Shown here: one piece after another, positions 21,141 through 29,262 of the stretch
Layout of the letters: each line of letters opens with the position of its first letter
Numbering within the stretch: position 1 is the stretch's first letter
IMG/VR virus record: IMGVR_UViG_3300047470_000032
Span: 1 to 29,424 of that record
Origin: a virus
Length of the DNA stretch: 29,424 nt
Reading direction: 5' to 3' (one strand)
Program-made: the position numbers and the translations under genes
Notes under the pieces: generated by a model
What the model was told of the DNA's origin: nothing
The model's database searches: none
What the model saw: the letters and a program-made list of their open reading frames with translations, nothing else

Positions 21141-21725
21141 ATGGCTCTCACGTGGCCGGCTTCGCTGCGCCCGTCAGAAATGACGTGGGGTATCGTCAAC
21201 AACAGCAGGGCGTTTACCTCGACGCTCTCGAACGCCCAGCAGATCGTCGGCTACCCGGGCGCTTACTGGCAGTGCACCTTGACCTTCGGATTGCTGACCA
21301 GAGAGCAGGAGCGACAACTGTCCTCATTCCTCGGGAAGCTTGACGGAATGATGGGCACCTTCAACTTGCCGGCGTTCACGCGCCGGCGCACCAATAGCGT
21401 CGGAGCGCTCTCAGTGGTCACCGGCAACGCGCAGGCGCGATCGATGGTCATCGGCGGCGCACCGGCGAATGCCGCTGTGTTCGCTGCCGGCGACTACATC
21501 ACCATCGCGGGCGAGATGTTTGAGGTTACGGACGCGGCATCGGCGAACGCGCAGGGAAGAGTGACGGTTTCGCTCAACAAGCGGATCCGCAGGGCGCTCA
21601 CGGCCGGTACCGCCGTCGAGTACCTCAACCCGTACTCCGAAATGCGGATGACCACCGACACCTGGGCTATGTCCGTAAAGCCAGTGATCGCAAACGGCAG
21701 CTATCAATTCAGGGAGGCGTTCTGA
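21141..21725 (+). CDS. Distal/minor tail protein
   Basis: A 194-residue protein after the tape measure, in the region of lambda gpM/gpL. It opens with ALTWPASLRPSEMTWGIVNNSRAFTSTLSNAQQIVGYPGAYWQCTL-like sequence typical of a phage tail-tip ring family, followed by a hinge and a small beta domain (AAGDYITIAGEMFEVTDAA) resembling a phage baseplate hub-like insertion. It is likely to form the ring that joins the tube to the tip. GGAG lies before ATG 21141, and it overlaps the next gene by one base (TGATG). Precise naming is by position. Confidence 0.68.
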   Translation: MALTWPASLRPSEMTWGIVNNSRAFTSTLSNAQQIVGYPGAYWQCTLTFGLLTREQERQLSSFLGKLDGMMGTFNLPAFTRRRTNSVGALSVVTGNAQARSMVIGGAPANAAVFAAGDYITIAGEMFEVTDAASANAQGRVTVSLNKRIRRALTAGTAVEYLNPYSEMRMTTDTWAMSVKPVIANGSYQFREAF

Positions 21726-22327
21726 TGCCCTCAGCATTTCCGTTCAGCCAGAACGTGGTGAACATCATCGCAACCGGTCGCTTCATGCCGGTGTACGCCG
21801 TGCAGCTCGACTTCGTCGACGGGATGGTCTTCGCGCATACCGGCACCGGAGACTTGGTGGTCGATGGCATCACCTACCTGGGCGTGGGTAACTTCGGCCA
21901 GGTGAGCCAATCGCAGGAAAGCGACAACTCTGGATCACCCATGTCGGTCGAGCTGACACTCAGTGGTTTGGATGCCTACATCCTTTCCGAGACGAACATC
22001 CGGGGCTGCCGAGGGCGAATGGCAAAAGTCATATTCGTGGTGTTCGATGAGGCCGGTAACTACGCGGCGGACATCCTTTTTTCTGGCCGGATGGACGCGG
22101 CGAAGTTCTCTTTCGCCGGCAATGGAGAGGACGGCAACAGCATCACTGTCCCGGTTATCGATCGCATGGCCGAGTGGAGCCGTACCGGTACTGAGCGTTT
22201 CACCGACGAAAACCACCGCGCGCGCCACGACGGCGACCGGTTCTTCTACGCCATCGCCCAGATGTCCGAGTGGCCCATTTACTGGGGCTCGAAGAAGGAC
22301 GCACCGACATTCACCTATGGAAGCTAG
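21725..22327 (+). CDS. Minor tail/tail-tip protein
   Basis: A 200-residue beta-rich protein. It has FMPVYAVQLDFVDGMVFAHTGTGDLVVDGITYLGVGNFG near the start, MSVELTLSGLDAYIL in the middle and VPVIDRMAEWSRTGTERFTDENHRARHDGDRFF near the end. The last pattern (aromatic and acidic, D-R-F-F) recurs in phage tail proteins just before the NlpC/P60 gene in Pseudomonas siphoviruses, some related to DUF2163. It would be part of the tail-tip complex. One-base overlap with the gene before; the next start is three bases after the stop. Confidence 0.65.
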   Translation: MPSAFPFSQNVVNIIATGRFMPVYAVQLDFVDGMVFAHTGTGDLVVDGITYLGVGNFGQVSQSQESDNSGSPMSVELTLSGLDAYILSETNIRGCRGRMAKVIFVVFDEAGNYAADILFSGRMDAAKFSFAGNGEDGNSITVPVIDRMAEWSRTGTERFTDENHRARHDGDRFFYAIAQMSEWPIYWGSKKDAPTFTYGS

Positions 22328-22329
22328 CC

Positions 22330-22728
22330 ATGCGCTACCGAGACTGGACAACCCGTCTGAACGAAACGATCAAGGCCGCCCAAGGGCGGCCTTTTTCATG
22401 GGGCGAATTTGACTGCTGCCTGTTCGCCGCCGACTGCACGGCTTCGGTGTGTGGTGTCGATCCGGCGGAGAACTATCGGGGCAAGTACACGACGGAAACC
22501 GGTGCCAAACGGCAGCTGAAGAAGCAGCACGGCAGCCTTGAGGCCGCTTGGGATACCCACTTCGCCCGAGTGCCGCTGCCGTTCATTCAGCGCGGTGACG
22601 TCGTGCTGTACGACGCGCCCGGCGGCCGAAGCATGGCTGTTTTCTGGGCAGGAGATTACTGGGCTGCGACCGATGACGGCGCGGCCCGCGTTGAGTGCGT
22701 GCCATTGGCCGCGTGGAGAATTGAATGA
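22330..22728 (+). CDS. Tail-associated NlpC/P60-like peptidase (gpK-like, DUF6950 type)
   Basis: A 132-residue protein from ATG 22330. FSWGEFDCCLFAADC places a Cys in the position of the NlpC/P60 catalytic nucleophile (FDC), followed by a helix. The expected His could be in the GGRSMAVFWAG region, where the family normally has H-x-A/V; here no His is present at that site (SMAVFW), so activity may be reduced or use another residue. Lambda gpK-type proteins sit at the tail tip and are thought to cut peptidoglycan during entry or serve in tip assembly. It overlaps the J gene by ATGA. An in-frame upstream ATG at 22270 lies inside the previous gene and is unlikely. Confidence 0.72.
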   Translation: MRYRDWTTRLNETIKAAQGRPFSWGEFDCCLFAADCTASVCGVDPAENYRGKYTTETGAKRQLKKQHGSLEAAWDTHFARVPLPFIQRGDVVLYDAPGGRSMAVFWAGDYWAATDDGAARVECVPLAAWRIE

Positions 22729-25700
22729 GCGGCGGCGTTAAAAAGCTTGCTTCGGTCGTCATTGGCGCAGTGGTCGGTTTTGCCCAGGGCGGCCCATGGG
22801 GTGCCGTGGCTGGCGCGGCGCTTGCCTTTTACGCGGCCGAGCAACAGGAAAAGCTCAACACCAAGTCGCCGCTGCGCGATAACGAGCCGTCCGCTCAGAC
22901 CGTGCGCTCTTCCAAGGCGCCGGTTCGCTTCATCCTCGGCCGCGTCTCTACCGGTGGCGTGCTGGTGTGGGCGCAGGAGCAGGCAGGTGCGCAGGGTGAG
23001 GGCGAGTGGCTTCACCTGGTGTACGTGCTGTGCGAAGGTGCGGTCGATGCGCTCGAAAACATCTACCTCGGAGAGGAAGAAATCGGCTCGTTCGGTGCCT
23101 ATGCCACCTATGAGCTGGTCGTCGATCCGACTCAGGTAAACGCATTCCTCAAGGCAAACTGCCCGGACTGGAAAGACTCACAGATAGGTCGTGGGCTATC
23201 CTTTGTCCGCATTTCCCTGTTTTACAGCGCCGAGAAATTCCCGTCCGGCATCCCCGACACTCGTTTCGTCGTGCGCGGTCGCAGGGACATTTACGATCCC
23301 CGGAGTAACACTGCGGGTTACAGCGAAAACACTGCACTGCATCTGCTGTGGTACCTGCGTGCGCGTTGCGGCGTGCCTGACGATGAAATCGTTTTCGAGA
23401 CCTTCGCAAGCGCTGCCAACGTTTGCGACGAGGCCGTCACCAATGCGGACGGCTCTACCAGCCAGCGCTACCGGAGCGGTTGCGTGATCGGTGCAGACGA
23501 GCAGCGAACCGGCGTCCTGCAGAAGCTCGAAGCCGCTGCTGGTGGCCACCTGATCCGAGTTGGTGGTCGCTGGATGTTCCAGGCCGGCGCCTACTACGGG
23601 CCGTACGACTTCGAAATCACCGAAGACATGGTGATCGGCACTGTTACTGGCAGCACCGAGCCAACCAACGACTCGGCAATCAACACCGTTCGCGGTACGT
23701 TCATCGACCCGTCCCAATCGTGGACAGAGACCGATTACCCCGAGGTCAGTGTTGCCGAATGGATCGTTGAGGATGGCGGAGAGGCAGCGGAGACGCTGAC
23801 TTATTCCTATGTCACCAACCCCTATCAGGCCCAGCGGCTGGCAAACATGGAGCTACGTCGGCGCCGTGCTGGTGGAGCTATCAGCATCCCGATGAACTTT
23901 GCGGGCTACAACTGCCGGCCGGGCCGCGTGGTTCGGGTGAACCTCCCGTCTCTGAACATCCTCGGCGAGTTCATCGTCTCCGATTGGTCGATGGGCGATC
24001 GCGAGGGCTGCACGGTCCAGGTCAAGCAGTATGAGCCAGCGATCTTTGACGACGCCGTCGGCCAGCCGTACAACCCGATTGGCTTCATCAATCTGCCTTC
24101 CGGGGGACTCGGAACGCCCACCAACCTCACGTGGACTCAGGACACCACTGCGGAAGTCACCCAGGGAGTTCTGTCCTGGCTGCCGCCGAGTGGCATTGTG
24201 AAGGAATACATCGTGATCGTGCGCCAAGGCGCGACCGCGATTCAGTCGCACAACGTGCCCGCGACATCGACGGAATGCGCCATCAATGGATTGCCGTCCG
24301 GCAACTACACCATGAGCGTGGCGGCTGTCGGGCCTATGGCTCGCTCGGGCGAAGTGACGATCACCGTCAGCATCAACGGGCCACCCATTCCTGAAAGCTG
24401 TGTGGTGCAGTCCTCGATCGACAACATCGTCCTGATTCCGAGCAACTCGCAAAACGGTCTGAACGGGGGCACGTACGAGTACTTCTTCAGCACCTCACCG
24501 ACAGCCACGTCTGACGATGCTGAATATCTGGGGCAAGGGCTGTCCTTCACCCACACAGGCTTGGGGTTCTGGACGAACTACTACTACTTCATCCGCTCGT
24601 CGAACGCCTACGGAAAGAGCTCTTTCCTTTACGTTCCCGCCCAGACCTCAAATGATGTTTCGGCCTATCTGGCGGCACTTGCCGGGAAAATTACGAAGAC
24701 AGAGTTGGGTCAGGATCTTGCTGACGAGATCGACAAAATCCCGGGCCTGCAGGAGCAGATTGATGCGCTCGATGGGCTGAAAGGCTACAACCCAGAAGAC
24801 ACCTACGAAGAGTACGACTTGGTGGTGCAGGGCAAGCGGATCTATCAGGCCACCGGCCCGGTACCGGCCGGAACCCCGCCGCCGAATCCGCTCTACTGGC
24901 TCGACGTAGGGCAGACCGTGGAAACCGCCAATGGACTGGCTCAGCAGGTCGCCACCAACACCGCTGGGATCATCGAACTGGATGGAGAGGTAACCGCTCA
25001 AGCGACAGCGTTTCAAGCGCTCCGGGCGTCCTACCGTGATGATGATGGGGACGGTGACCTGGCCGACGCCATGAAAGGCTGGACCAGCACGGCGGCGATC
25101 GCGGCCGAGGAGAAGGTGCGCGCTTCGGAAAATGAAGCATCAGCTCGACGTCTCGTCACGCTCGACGCGAAGGTTGCCGAGAACTCCGCGAACGTCACGC
25201 TTCTTGAAGAAGTCGTTGTCACCAACCAGCAGGCAACTGCTCAGCAGTTGAGCCAAGTCAGCACCACTGTCGGCAATCAGCAAACCGTGATCCAGCAGAA
25301 CACGTCGATCGTCAACGACGTTAACGGGAAGCTCGCTGCAAGCTGGTCGGTGAAGATGCAATACAACTCAGGTACCGGGCAGTACATCGCTGCAGGTATC
25401 GGTCTTGGCATCGAGAATGGTCCAGCGGGATTGCAGAGCCAATTCCTGGTCAGTGCTGATCGGTTCGCCATTGTGAACACGATTGCCGGCGGCGCTATCG
25501 CGGTGCCGTTTGCGGTACAGGGTGGGCAGGTGTTCATGAACTCCGCGTTCATCCAGGACGCATCGATCGGAAACGCGAAGATCGGCTTCTTCATCCAGTC
25601 AGACAACTACATCGCTGGAGTGCAGGGGTGGCGTATCGACAAGGCTGGCAACTTCGAGTTGAACAGCCCGCTGGGCGGTGGCGCTCGTCAGACCATCAAC

Positions 25701-25769
25701 AACAACGGCGGCAAAGTGTTCGATGAGAACGGCGTTAAGCGCTATCAGTGGGGGAATCTGAACGCATGA
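22725..25769 (+). CDS. Tail-tip/central fibre protein J-like
   Basis: The host-recognition tip protein, 1014 residues. An N-terminal Gly/Ala-rich hydrophobic segment (VVIGAVVGFAQGGPWGAVAGAALAFY) is followed by the tip-J hub domain (about 45-440: SSKAPVRFILGRVSTGGVLVW, ALHLLWYLRARCGVPDD, VRGTFIDPSQSWTETDYPEV). Fibronectin-like beta segments follow at about 460-650. A carbohydrate-binding-like segment is at about 685-730 (YNPEDTYEEYDLVVQGKRIYQAT ... NPLYWLDVG). A coiled coil runs about 780-870, and a DUF1983-like C-terminus (SWSVKMQ at 873, LVSADRFAI at 908) follows. The far C-terminus (GWRIDKAGNFEL, then GGKVFDENGVKRYQWGNL) should contact the receptor. ATGA overlap with the peptidase gene before it and with the next gene. 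Confidence 0.9.
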   Translation: MSGGVKKLASVVIGAVVGFAQGGPWGAVAGAALAFYAAEQQEKLNTKSPLRDNEPSAQTVRSSKAPVRFILGRVSTGGVLVWAQEQAGAQGEGEWLHLVYVLCEGAVDALENIYLGEEEIGSFGAYATYELVVDPTQVNAFLKANCPDWKDSQIGRGLSFVRISLFYSAEKFPSGIPDTRFVVRGRRDIYDPRSNTAGYSENTALHLLWYLRARCGVPDDEIVFETFASAANVCDEAVTNADGSTSQRYRSGCVIGADEQRTGVLQKLEAAAGGHLIRVGGRWMFQAGAYYGPYDFEITEDMVIGTVTGSTEPTNDSAINTVRGTFIDPSQSWTETDYPEVSVAEWIVEDGGEAAETLTYSYVTNPYQAQRLANMELRRRRAGGAISIPMNFAGYNCRPGRVVRVNLPSLNILGEFIVSDWSMGDREGCTVQVKQYEPAIFDDAVGQPYNPIGFINLPSGGLGTPTNLTWTQDTTAEVTQGVLSWLPPSGIVKEYIVIVRQGATAIQSHNVPATSTECAINGLPSGNYTMSVAAVGPMARSGEVTITVSINGPPIPESCVVQSSIDNIVLIPSNSQNGLNGGTYEYFFSTSPTATSDDAEYLGQGLSFTHTGLGFWTNYYYFIRSSNAYGKSSFLYVPAQTSNDVSAYLAALAGKITKTELGQDLADEIDKIPGLQEQIDALDGLKGYNPEDTYEEYDLVVQGKRIYQATGPVPAGTPPPNPLYWLDVGQTVETANGLAQQVATNTAGIIELDGEVTAQATAFQALRASYRDDDGDGDLADAMKGWTSTAAIAAEEKVRASENEASARRLVTLDAKVAENSANVTLLEEVVVTNQQATAQQLSQVSTTVGNQQTVIQQNTSIVNDVNGKLAASWSVKMQYNSGTGQYIAAGIGLGIENGPAGLQSQFLVSADRFAIVNTIAGGAIAVPFAVQGGQVFMNSAFIQDASIGNAKIGFFIQSDNYIAGVQGWRIDKAGNFELNSPLGGGARQTINNNGGKVFDENGVKRYQWGNLNA

Positions 25770-26086
25770 GCTATGGAGTACGGATATGGGGCGCCGACGG
25801 GGCGCTCCAGTTGGACGAGAACTCTTTCACAATTCGAGTTGCCTTGTCGACGCTTGTCACTTTCCCGCCCGGCCCGAAAAGCAGTCAGGACTTCTCCGTC
25901 CCCGGCGTCGGTCCAGGAAACGGAACCGCTATCGTAATTCCCAACGGCACATATGACAGTAATCAGATGCAGTTCGAGACTGAAATGCTTGATGGTGTGG
26001 CGCGAGTTTATAACCACACGCGAACCTACGCGGATAGCAACGTTTCGTCCGGAACGATGCGCTTGATCGTAATGAGGTGGAGCTGA
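25766..26086 (+). CDS. Small beta-rich tail protein, single module
   Basis: A 106-residue protein from ATG 25766, overlapping the J stop (ATGA) with a GGGGGA upstream; translation is probably coupled to J. It begins MSYGVRIWGADGALQLDENSF, a motif that recurs in the next gene. The rest is beta-rich (TAIVIPNGTYDSNQMQFETEML, GTMRLIVMRW) with no cysteines. Position between J and the tail fibre suggests a virion component at the tip. I do not know a function for this family. Confidence 0.66.
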   Translation: MSYGVRIWGADGALQLDENSFTIRVALSTLVTFPPGPKSSQDFSVPGVGPGNGTAIVIPNGTYDSNQMQFETEMLDGVARVYNHTRTYADSNVSSGTMRLIVMRWS

Positions 26087-26766
26087 TGTCCTATGGTGTC
26101 CAGTTTACGAATAACAATAACGTGGTGACTCTAGATTCTGAATTCTCAAGGTTAATGGTCATCGCGTCGGGTCGGTACGCGCCGACGCAGGAACAAGGGC
26201 TCGGATCTGTTACAACCTTCGCCAGGCCTGTCACGTCCCAAGAGCCGCCTCTGGTATTTGTGCGTCCCGACACCATCAATGGGGTAGCAGGGTTGTGTCA
26301 GATGAGGCTTCTCGGCTCGGCGGGAAACTGGACTGGGTTCTATGTCCGAGCTTACGACGTAAATGCTGCCGGACTGAACGGCCGGTATTTTGTAGCGACG
26401 TTCGGTGCTCAGCCTGTCGGGCAATACGGAATGCGATTGTGGGATGGAGCTGGAAAGCTGCTGTTTGACTCCGGGACCCCTAATGCAACATTCACTCGCG
26501 CTTTCCAGAACTGGACATACGTCACCTACGACATATCTGAGCAAGGGCTTACTCGAATCTTCTACAGCGTACCGTTCAACTTTCCCGAGAACGAATTCAT
26601 GTTGCTGAACACGTTTGGGATGCCCATGACTTCGGGTAGTGGGATTCCACGTAACCTCTACTGTTGGTGGGACTTCCCCAACAGCAAGCTTTACGCCATC
26701 ACCGTTGCTGCATCGAATCCTTTCGCTTTCTTCCTGCCGGCAGTTTTTGCGAAACAAGCCGCTTAA
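26086..26766 (+). CDS. Beta-rich tail protein with two modules
   Basis: A 226-residue protein from ATG 26086, one-base overlap with the previous stop (TGATG) and GAGGTGG upstream. The N-terminal half opens MSYGVQFTNNNNVVTLDSEF, the C-terminal half reopens at 114 with YGMRLWDGAGKLLFDS. Both resemble the start of the 106-residue protein before it, so this gene looks like two units of that module in tandem. The C-terminal half is aromatic-rich (NLYCWWDF, NPFAFFLPAVF). Base composition appears more AT-rich than the structural genes to the left. It probably belongs to the tail tip or fibre region; function unknown. Confidence 0.66.
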   Translation: MSYGVQFTNNNNVVTLDSEFSRLMVIASGRYAPTQEQGLGSVTTFARPVTSQEPPLVFVRPDTINGVAGLCQMRLLGSAGNWTGFYVRAYDVNAAGLNGRYFVATFGAQPVGQYGMRLWDGAGKLLFDSGTPNATFTRAFQNWTYVTYDISEQGLTRIFYSVPFNFPENEFMLLNTFGMPMTSGSGIPRNLYCWWDFPNSKLYAITVAASNPFAFFLPAVFAKQAA

Positions 26767-26786
26767 CTTCTTTGAAGGATATTTCC

Positions 26787-27968
26787 ATGCCTTGGCACAG
26801 ATCGGGAACGGTTTCTGTTATCCAAAATTCGAACGTCGTTACCGGCGTTAATACAGCTTTTGCCGCCAATACCCGAATCGGAGACGCATTTATCGGGCCA
26901 GACGGCCGTCAATACGAGCTTGGTAACGTCGCCAGCGATACGGTGATTTCGATCATCCCGCCGTATTTGGGCGCAACCGCATCTGGCGCGGCCTATGCCA
27001 TTGCACCGATCCAAGGTTATCAAAAGGCTTTGGCTGATCAGGTTCGCGACTGGGTAAACACCTATGGCGTGAAAATGGCCGCTCTCGGTACTACTGGCAA
27101 CTATGACACCCTGCCAGTCACGAAAGGCGGCACCGGTCTGTCGACTTTATCCGCCACGATTCAAGGTCTTCTGAATGATGCGGATCCGGCGGAGGCCCGC
27201 GCTACGTTGGGCGCTGCGAAAAGCGGTGCAAACAATGACATCACCGAGCTCAATGCGTTAACCAAGGCTCTCACCGTTGCTCAGGGCGGCGTCTCGAAAG
27301 GCTACATCGAGGGGCTGAATTTTACTTGGGTATCCGGTACGCAACTCAGCATTTCACCAGGCGCCGCATACATCCCGGCGCTTGGTCGAGCGCTCGAAGT
27401 CGCAACAACGCTCAATATCAGCATTACGAGCGGGAGCTTGGCAGCGGACACGTTTTACTATCTCTACCTCTACAGCAACGCCGGAGCGCCAACTCTCGAG
27501 TTGAGCTCAACAATCGCAGACACATACAACGGCGGTACAGCGCGGCAAAAGTCAGGAGATCCAAGCAGGAGATTCCTGTTTTCGGTTCGAAGCGGCCCGG
27601 GCGGCAACATCCTGAAGACCGTGCAGAACGGCGATTTGCTGGAGTACCGGAATACCACCAACGCCTCGCCTTACCGGATCGTCGCGGGCAACGGCTCGGT
27701 CACCCCGTACACGGTGTACCTCATTTCAATCGTCCCTCCGATCGCCAAGAGCGCCTTGGTCAGTTGCCACAATGCCACGGCTGGTACGGGAGGGCCGACG
27801 CTTTGGGTCACCGATTACGAATTCCAGTACATGCTTGTCCGTGGCATTGATAGCTCGACGAGGCAGTTGCTGAGGCTGCCTTTGGTGAACCTGAGTTTCG
27901 TGTTTTTCTTCGCCGCCGCCGGTGGCAGCGCGAACTTTGACATTGTCGGCTACAGCGCGGAGCGATAA
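26787..27968 (+). CDS. Tail fibre protein
   Basis: A 393-residue fibre from ATG 26787 (GAAGGA upstream). The N-terminal 110 residues (MPWHRSGTVSVIQNSNVVTG, GDAFIGPDGRQYELGNV, GYQKALADQVRDWVNTYG) form the conserved virion-attachment part of Pseudomonas phage fibres. A short repeat-type shaft follows (VTKGGTGLSTLSATIQGLL, EARATLGAAKSGANNDITELNALTKALTVAQGG), with the common fibre words KGGTG and ARATLGAA. The C-terminal 220 residues form a beta-rich head that should bind the receptor, ending FFFAAAGGSANFDIVGYSAER. The fibre assembly protein follows five bases later. Base use in the C-terminal part is less GC-rich, as is common for exchanged receptor-binding ends. Confidence 0.85.
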   Translation: MPWHRSGTVSVIQNSNVVTGVNTAFAANTRIGDAFIGPDGRQYELGNVASDTVISIIPPYLGATASGAAYAIAPIQGYQKALADQVRDWVNTYGVKMAALGTTGNYDTLPVTKGGTGLSTLSATIQGLLNDADPAEARATLGAAKSGANNDITELNALTKALTVAQGGVSKGYIEGLNFTWVSGTQLSISPGAAYIPALGRALEVATTLNISITSGSLAADTFYYLYLYSNAGAPTLELSSTIADTYNGGTARQKSGDPSRRFLFSVRSGPGGNILKTVQNGDLLEYRNTTNASPYRIVAGNGSVTPYTVYLISIVPPIAKSALVSCHNATAGTGGPTLWVTDYEFQYMLVRGIDSSTRQLLRLPLVNLSFVFFFAAAGGSANFDIVGYSAER

Positions 27969-27973
27969 CTGAT

Positions 27974-28315
27974 ATGGAAGGCTTTGTAATTACCGAAAGT
28001 TCCTGGGCGCCTTACACCGAAGATCGCGGGGTATTGGAGGGGGAAACATTTGTTGAGGAAATCCCACAATGGCTGATCGATAACCTGACGCGCATCGAGG
28101 TAGATCGGGAGAACCGCACCATTTTGTCTGCCCGCATGGCTGATGCCGGCGTTGTGATTCAGCCGCTGCAGGACGACTTCGACATTGAAGAAATTACCGA
28201 TGAGGACTTGGCCAAGTTGAAGGTCTGGAAAAAGTACCGGAGCACCCTCGGCAAGACGCCCGAGCGCGCAGGATGGCCGGAGACCCCGGACTGGCCTGAG
28301 CTGCCGCAATCCTGA
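27974..28315 (+). CDS. Tail fibre assembly-like protein
   Basis: A 113-residue acidic protein directly after the fibre gene. The end has the typical fibre-chaperone pattern: DEDLAKLKVWKKYRSTLGKTPERAGWPETPDWPELP, i.e. a helix with W-x-x-Y-R-x-x-L then a Pro/Trp tail (PDWPELP). The N-terminal part (EGFVITESSWAPYTEDRGVL, FVEEIPQWLIDNL) is unlike the best known lambda Tfa, so the match is limited to the C-terminus. It probably helps the fibre fold or trimerise. A terminator follows. Confidence 0.72.
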   Translation: MEGFVITESSWAPYTEDRGVLEGETFVEEIPQWLIDNLTRIEVDRENRTILSARMADAGVVIQPLQDDFDIEEITDEDLAKLKVWKKYRSTLGKTPERAGWPETPDWPELPQS

Positions 28316-28318
28316 TAG

Positions 28319-28343
28319 CCCGCCACTGAGCGGGTATTTTTTT
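28319..28343 (+). terminator. Intrinsic terminator after the fibre genes
   Basis: The stem CCCGC (28319-28323) with GCGGG (28330-28334), loop CACTGA, is followed by TA and seven T's (28337-28343). The sequence just after it, TTGCCTGGAGAAAAGT then ATG, nearly repeats that after the terminator at 18165. Confidence 0.82.
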
Positions 28344-28358
28344 GCCTGGAGAAAAGTG

Positions 28359-28781
28359 ATGCCTGTAACCGAAAAAGACCGCGACATCCTCGCTCGCACT
28401 ATCTGGGGTGAGGCTCGCGGTGAAGGGACGGCCGGCCAAGTGGCCGTGGCTTGGACGATCCGCAACCGTGTGTTTGATGGAAAGGAAAAGTCTTGGTGGG
28501 GCGAGGGCTACGCCGGCGTGTGCCAGAAGCCTTACCAGTTCAGCAGCTGGAACAAGGCCGACCCGAACTATCAGTTCCTGATCGGCGTGAAGCAGATCCC
28601 GTTCCGTGAACTGGCGCAATGTCGTATCGCGGCTGACCAAGTGATCGACGGTAAGGTGCCGGATCCCACCGGCGGCGCCACTCACTATTACGCCACCAGC
28701 ATCAAGGCACCGGCCTGGGCGGCGAAGGCCAAGCAGACGCTTAAGCTCGGTCACCACGTCTTCTTCAAGGACGTGCCGTAG
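28359..28781 (+). CDS. Endolysin, SleB/CwlJ-type cell-wall hydrolase
   Basis: A 140-residue enzyme of the Hydrolase_2 (SleB/CwlJ) family: DRDILARTIWGEARGEGTAGQVAVAWTIRNRV (the conserved WGEARGE with catalytic Glu, A-W-x-I-x-N-R), YAGVCQKPYQFSSWN, and near the end GATHYYAT and PAWA. It would cleave the glycan backbone of peptidoglycan. There is no signal peptide or membrane anchor, so it depends on the holin for release. It lies 22 kb downstream of holin and spanins, as in several Pseudomonas siphoviruses. ATG 28359 has GGAG seven bases before it; the adjacent in-frame GTG at 28356 is less likely. A virion-associated role cannot be excluded. Confidence 0.87.
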   Translation: MPVTEKDRDILARTIWGEARGEGTAGQVAVAWTIRNRVFDGKEKSWWGEGYAGVCQKPYQFSSWNKADPNYQFLIGVKQIPFRELAQCRIAADQVIDGKVPDPTGGATHYYATSIKAPAWAAKAKQTLKLGHHVFFKDVP

Positions 28782-28793
28782 CCAGGATCTGCC

Positions 28794-29126
28794 TCATTCC
28801 TCCTCGTCGCGGTCGCGAATCTCCCTGAGCAGGCGCTGGTTTTCATTGAACAGATGGTTCCTGTTGTGCTCGACGTCCGCAAATCTTCGCCTTTCGCTCA
28901 GCAAGTCCCCTTCGGCGTACTGAAGCTTTGCCCTGAGAGAATTTCTCTCCTGGGTGAGCGCGTCATTGTCTCGAACCAAGCCCTCAATATTTTCAAGTGC
29001 CCGATCGAGCTTGAGGGTGAGCGTTTCGAATTCGTTTTCGTACATCCGGAGTTGATGCCGGCAGGTTTCGAGCGAAGTCGGGTTACCGAGCCAATCGTCG
29101 GTTTCTTCTATATAGAGGGGATCCAC
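28794..29126 (-). CDS. SOS-box-controlled coiled-coil protein on the minus strand
   Basis: A 110-residue acidic protein. I chose the GTG start at 29126 (minus strand) because AAGG lies seven bases before it and a LexA box lies 20 bases upstream at 29146-29161; a longer frame back to ATG 29312 would run through that box and has no ribosome site. The N-terminus is VDPLYIEETDDWLGNPTSLE; from about residue 25 to the end it is one long coiled coil (ENEFETLTLKLDRALENIEGL, NSLRAKLQYAEGDLLSERRR). It is the only minus-strand gene seen, convergent with the endolysin and beside att, so it is a lysogeny-side cargo gene turned on by DNA damage. Function unknown; no membrane segment or catalytic motif. Confidence 0.72.
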   Translation of the reverse strand: MDPLYIEETDDWLGNPTSLETCRHQLRMYENEFETLTLKLDRALENIEGLVRDNDALTQERNSLRAKLQYAEGDLLSERRRFADVEHNRNHLFNENQRLLREIRDRDEEE

Positions 29127-29145
29127 GGGAATGCCTTGCTTGATA

Positions 29146-29161
29146 CTGTTTGGATATACAG
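29146..29161 (-). promoter_or_regulatory. LexA (SOS) box
   Basis: CTG-N10-CAG at 29146-29161, extended to perfect inverted halves TACTGT and ACAGTA (29144-29163). This matches the proteobacterial LexA consensus closely. It lies 20 bases upstream of the GTG start of the minus-strand gene, a normal operator position. Confidence 0.82.
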
Positions 29162-29262
29162 TAATCGAGGTGCAGACGGTGGGCGAGGGTGAGGCGACGA
29201 GCTGTAGGGTTTTGGATTGGTTTTCAGTCGGCAGAACGCCGGATAGGGCGCCAAAAAGGCTC

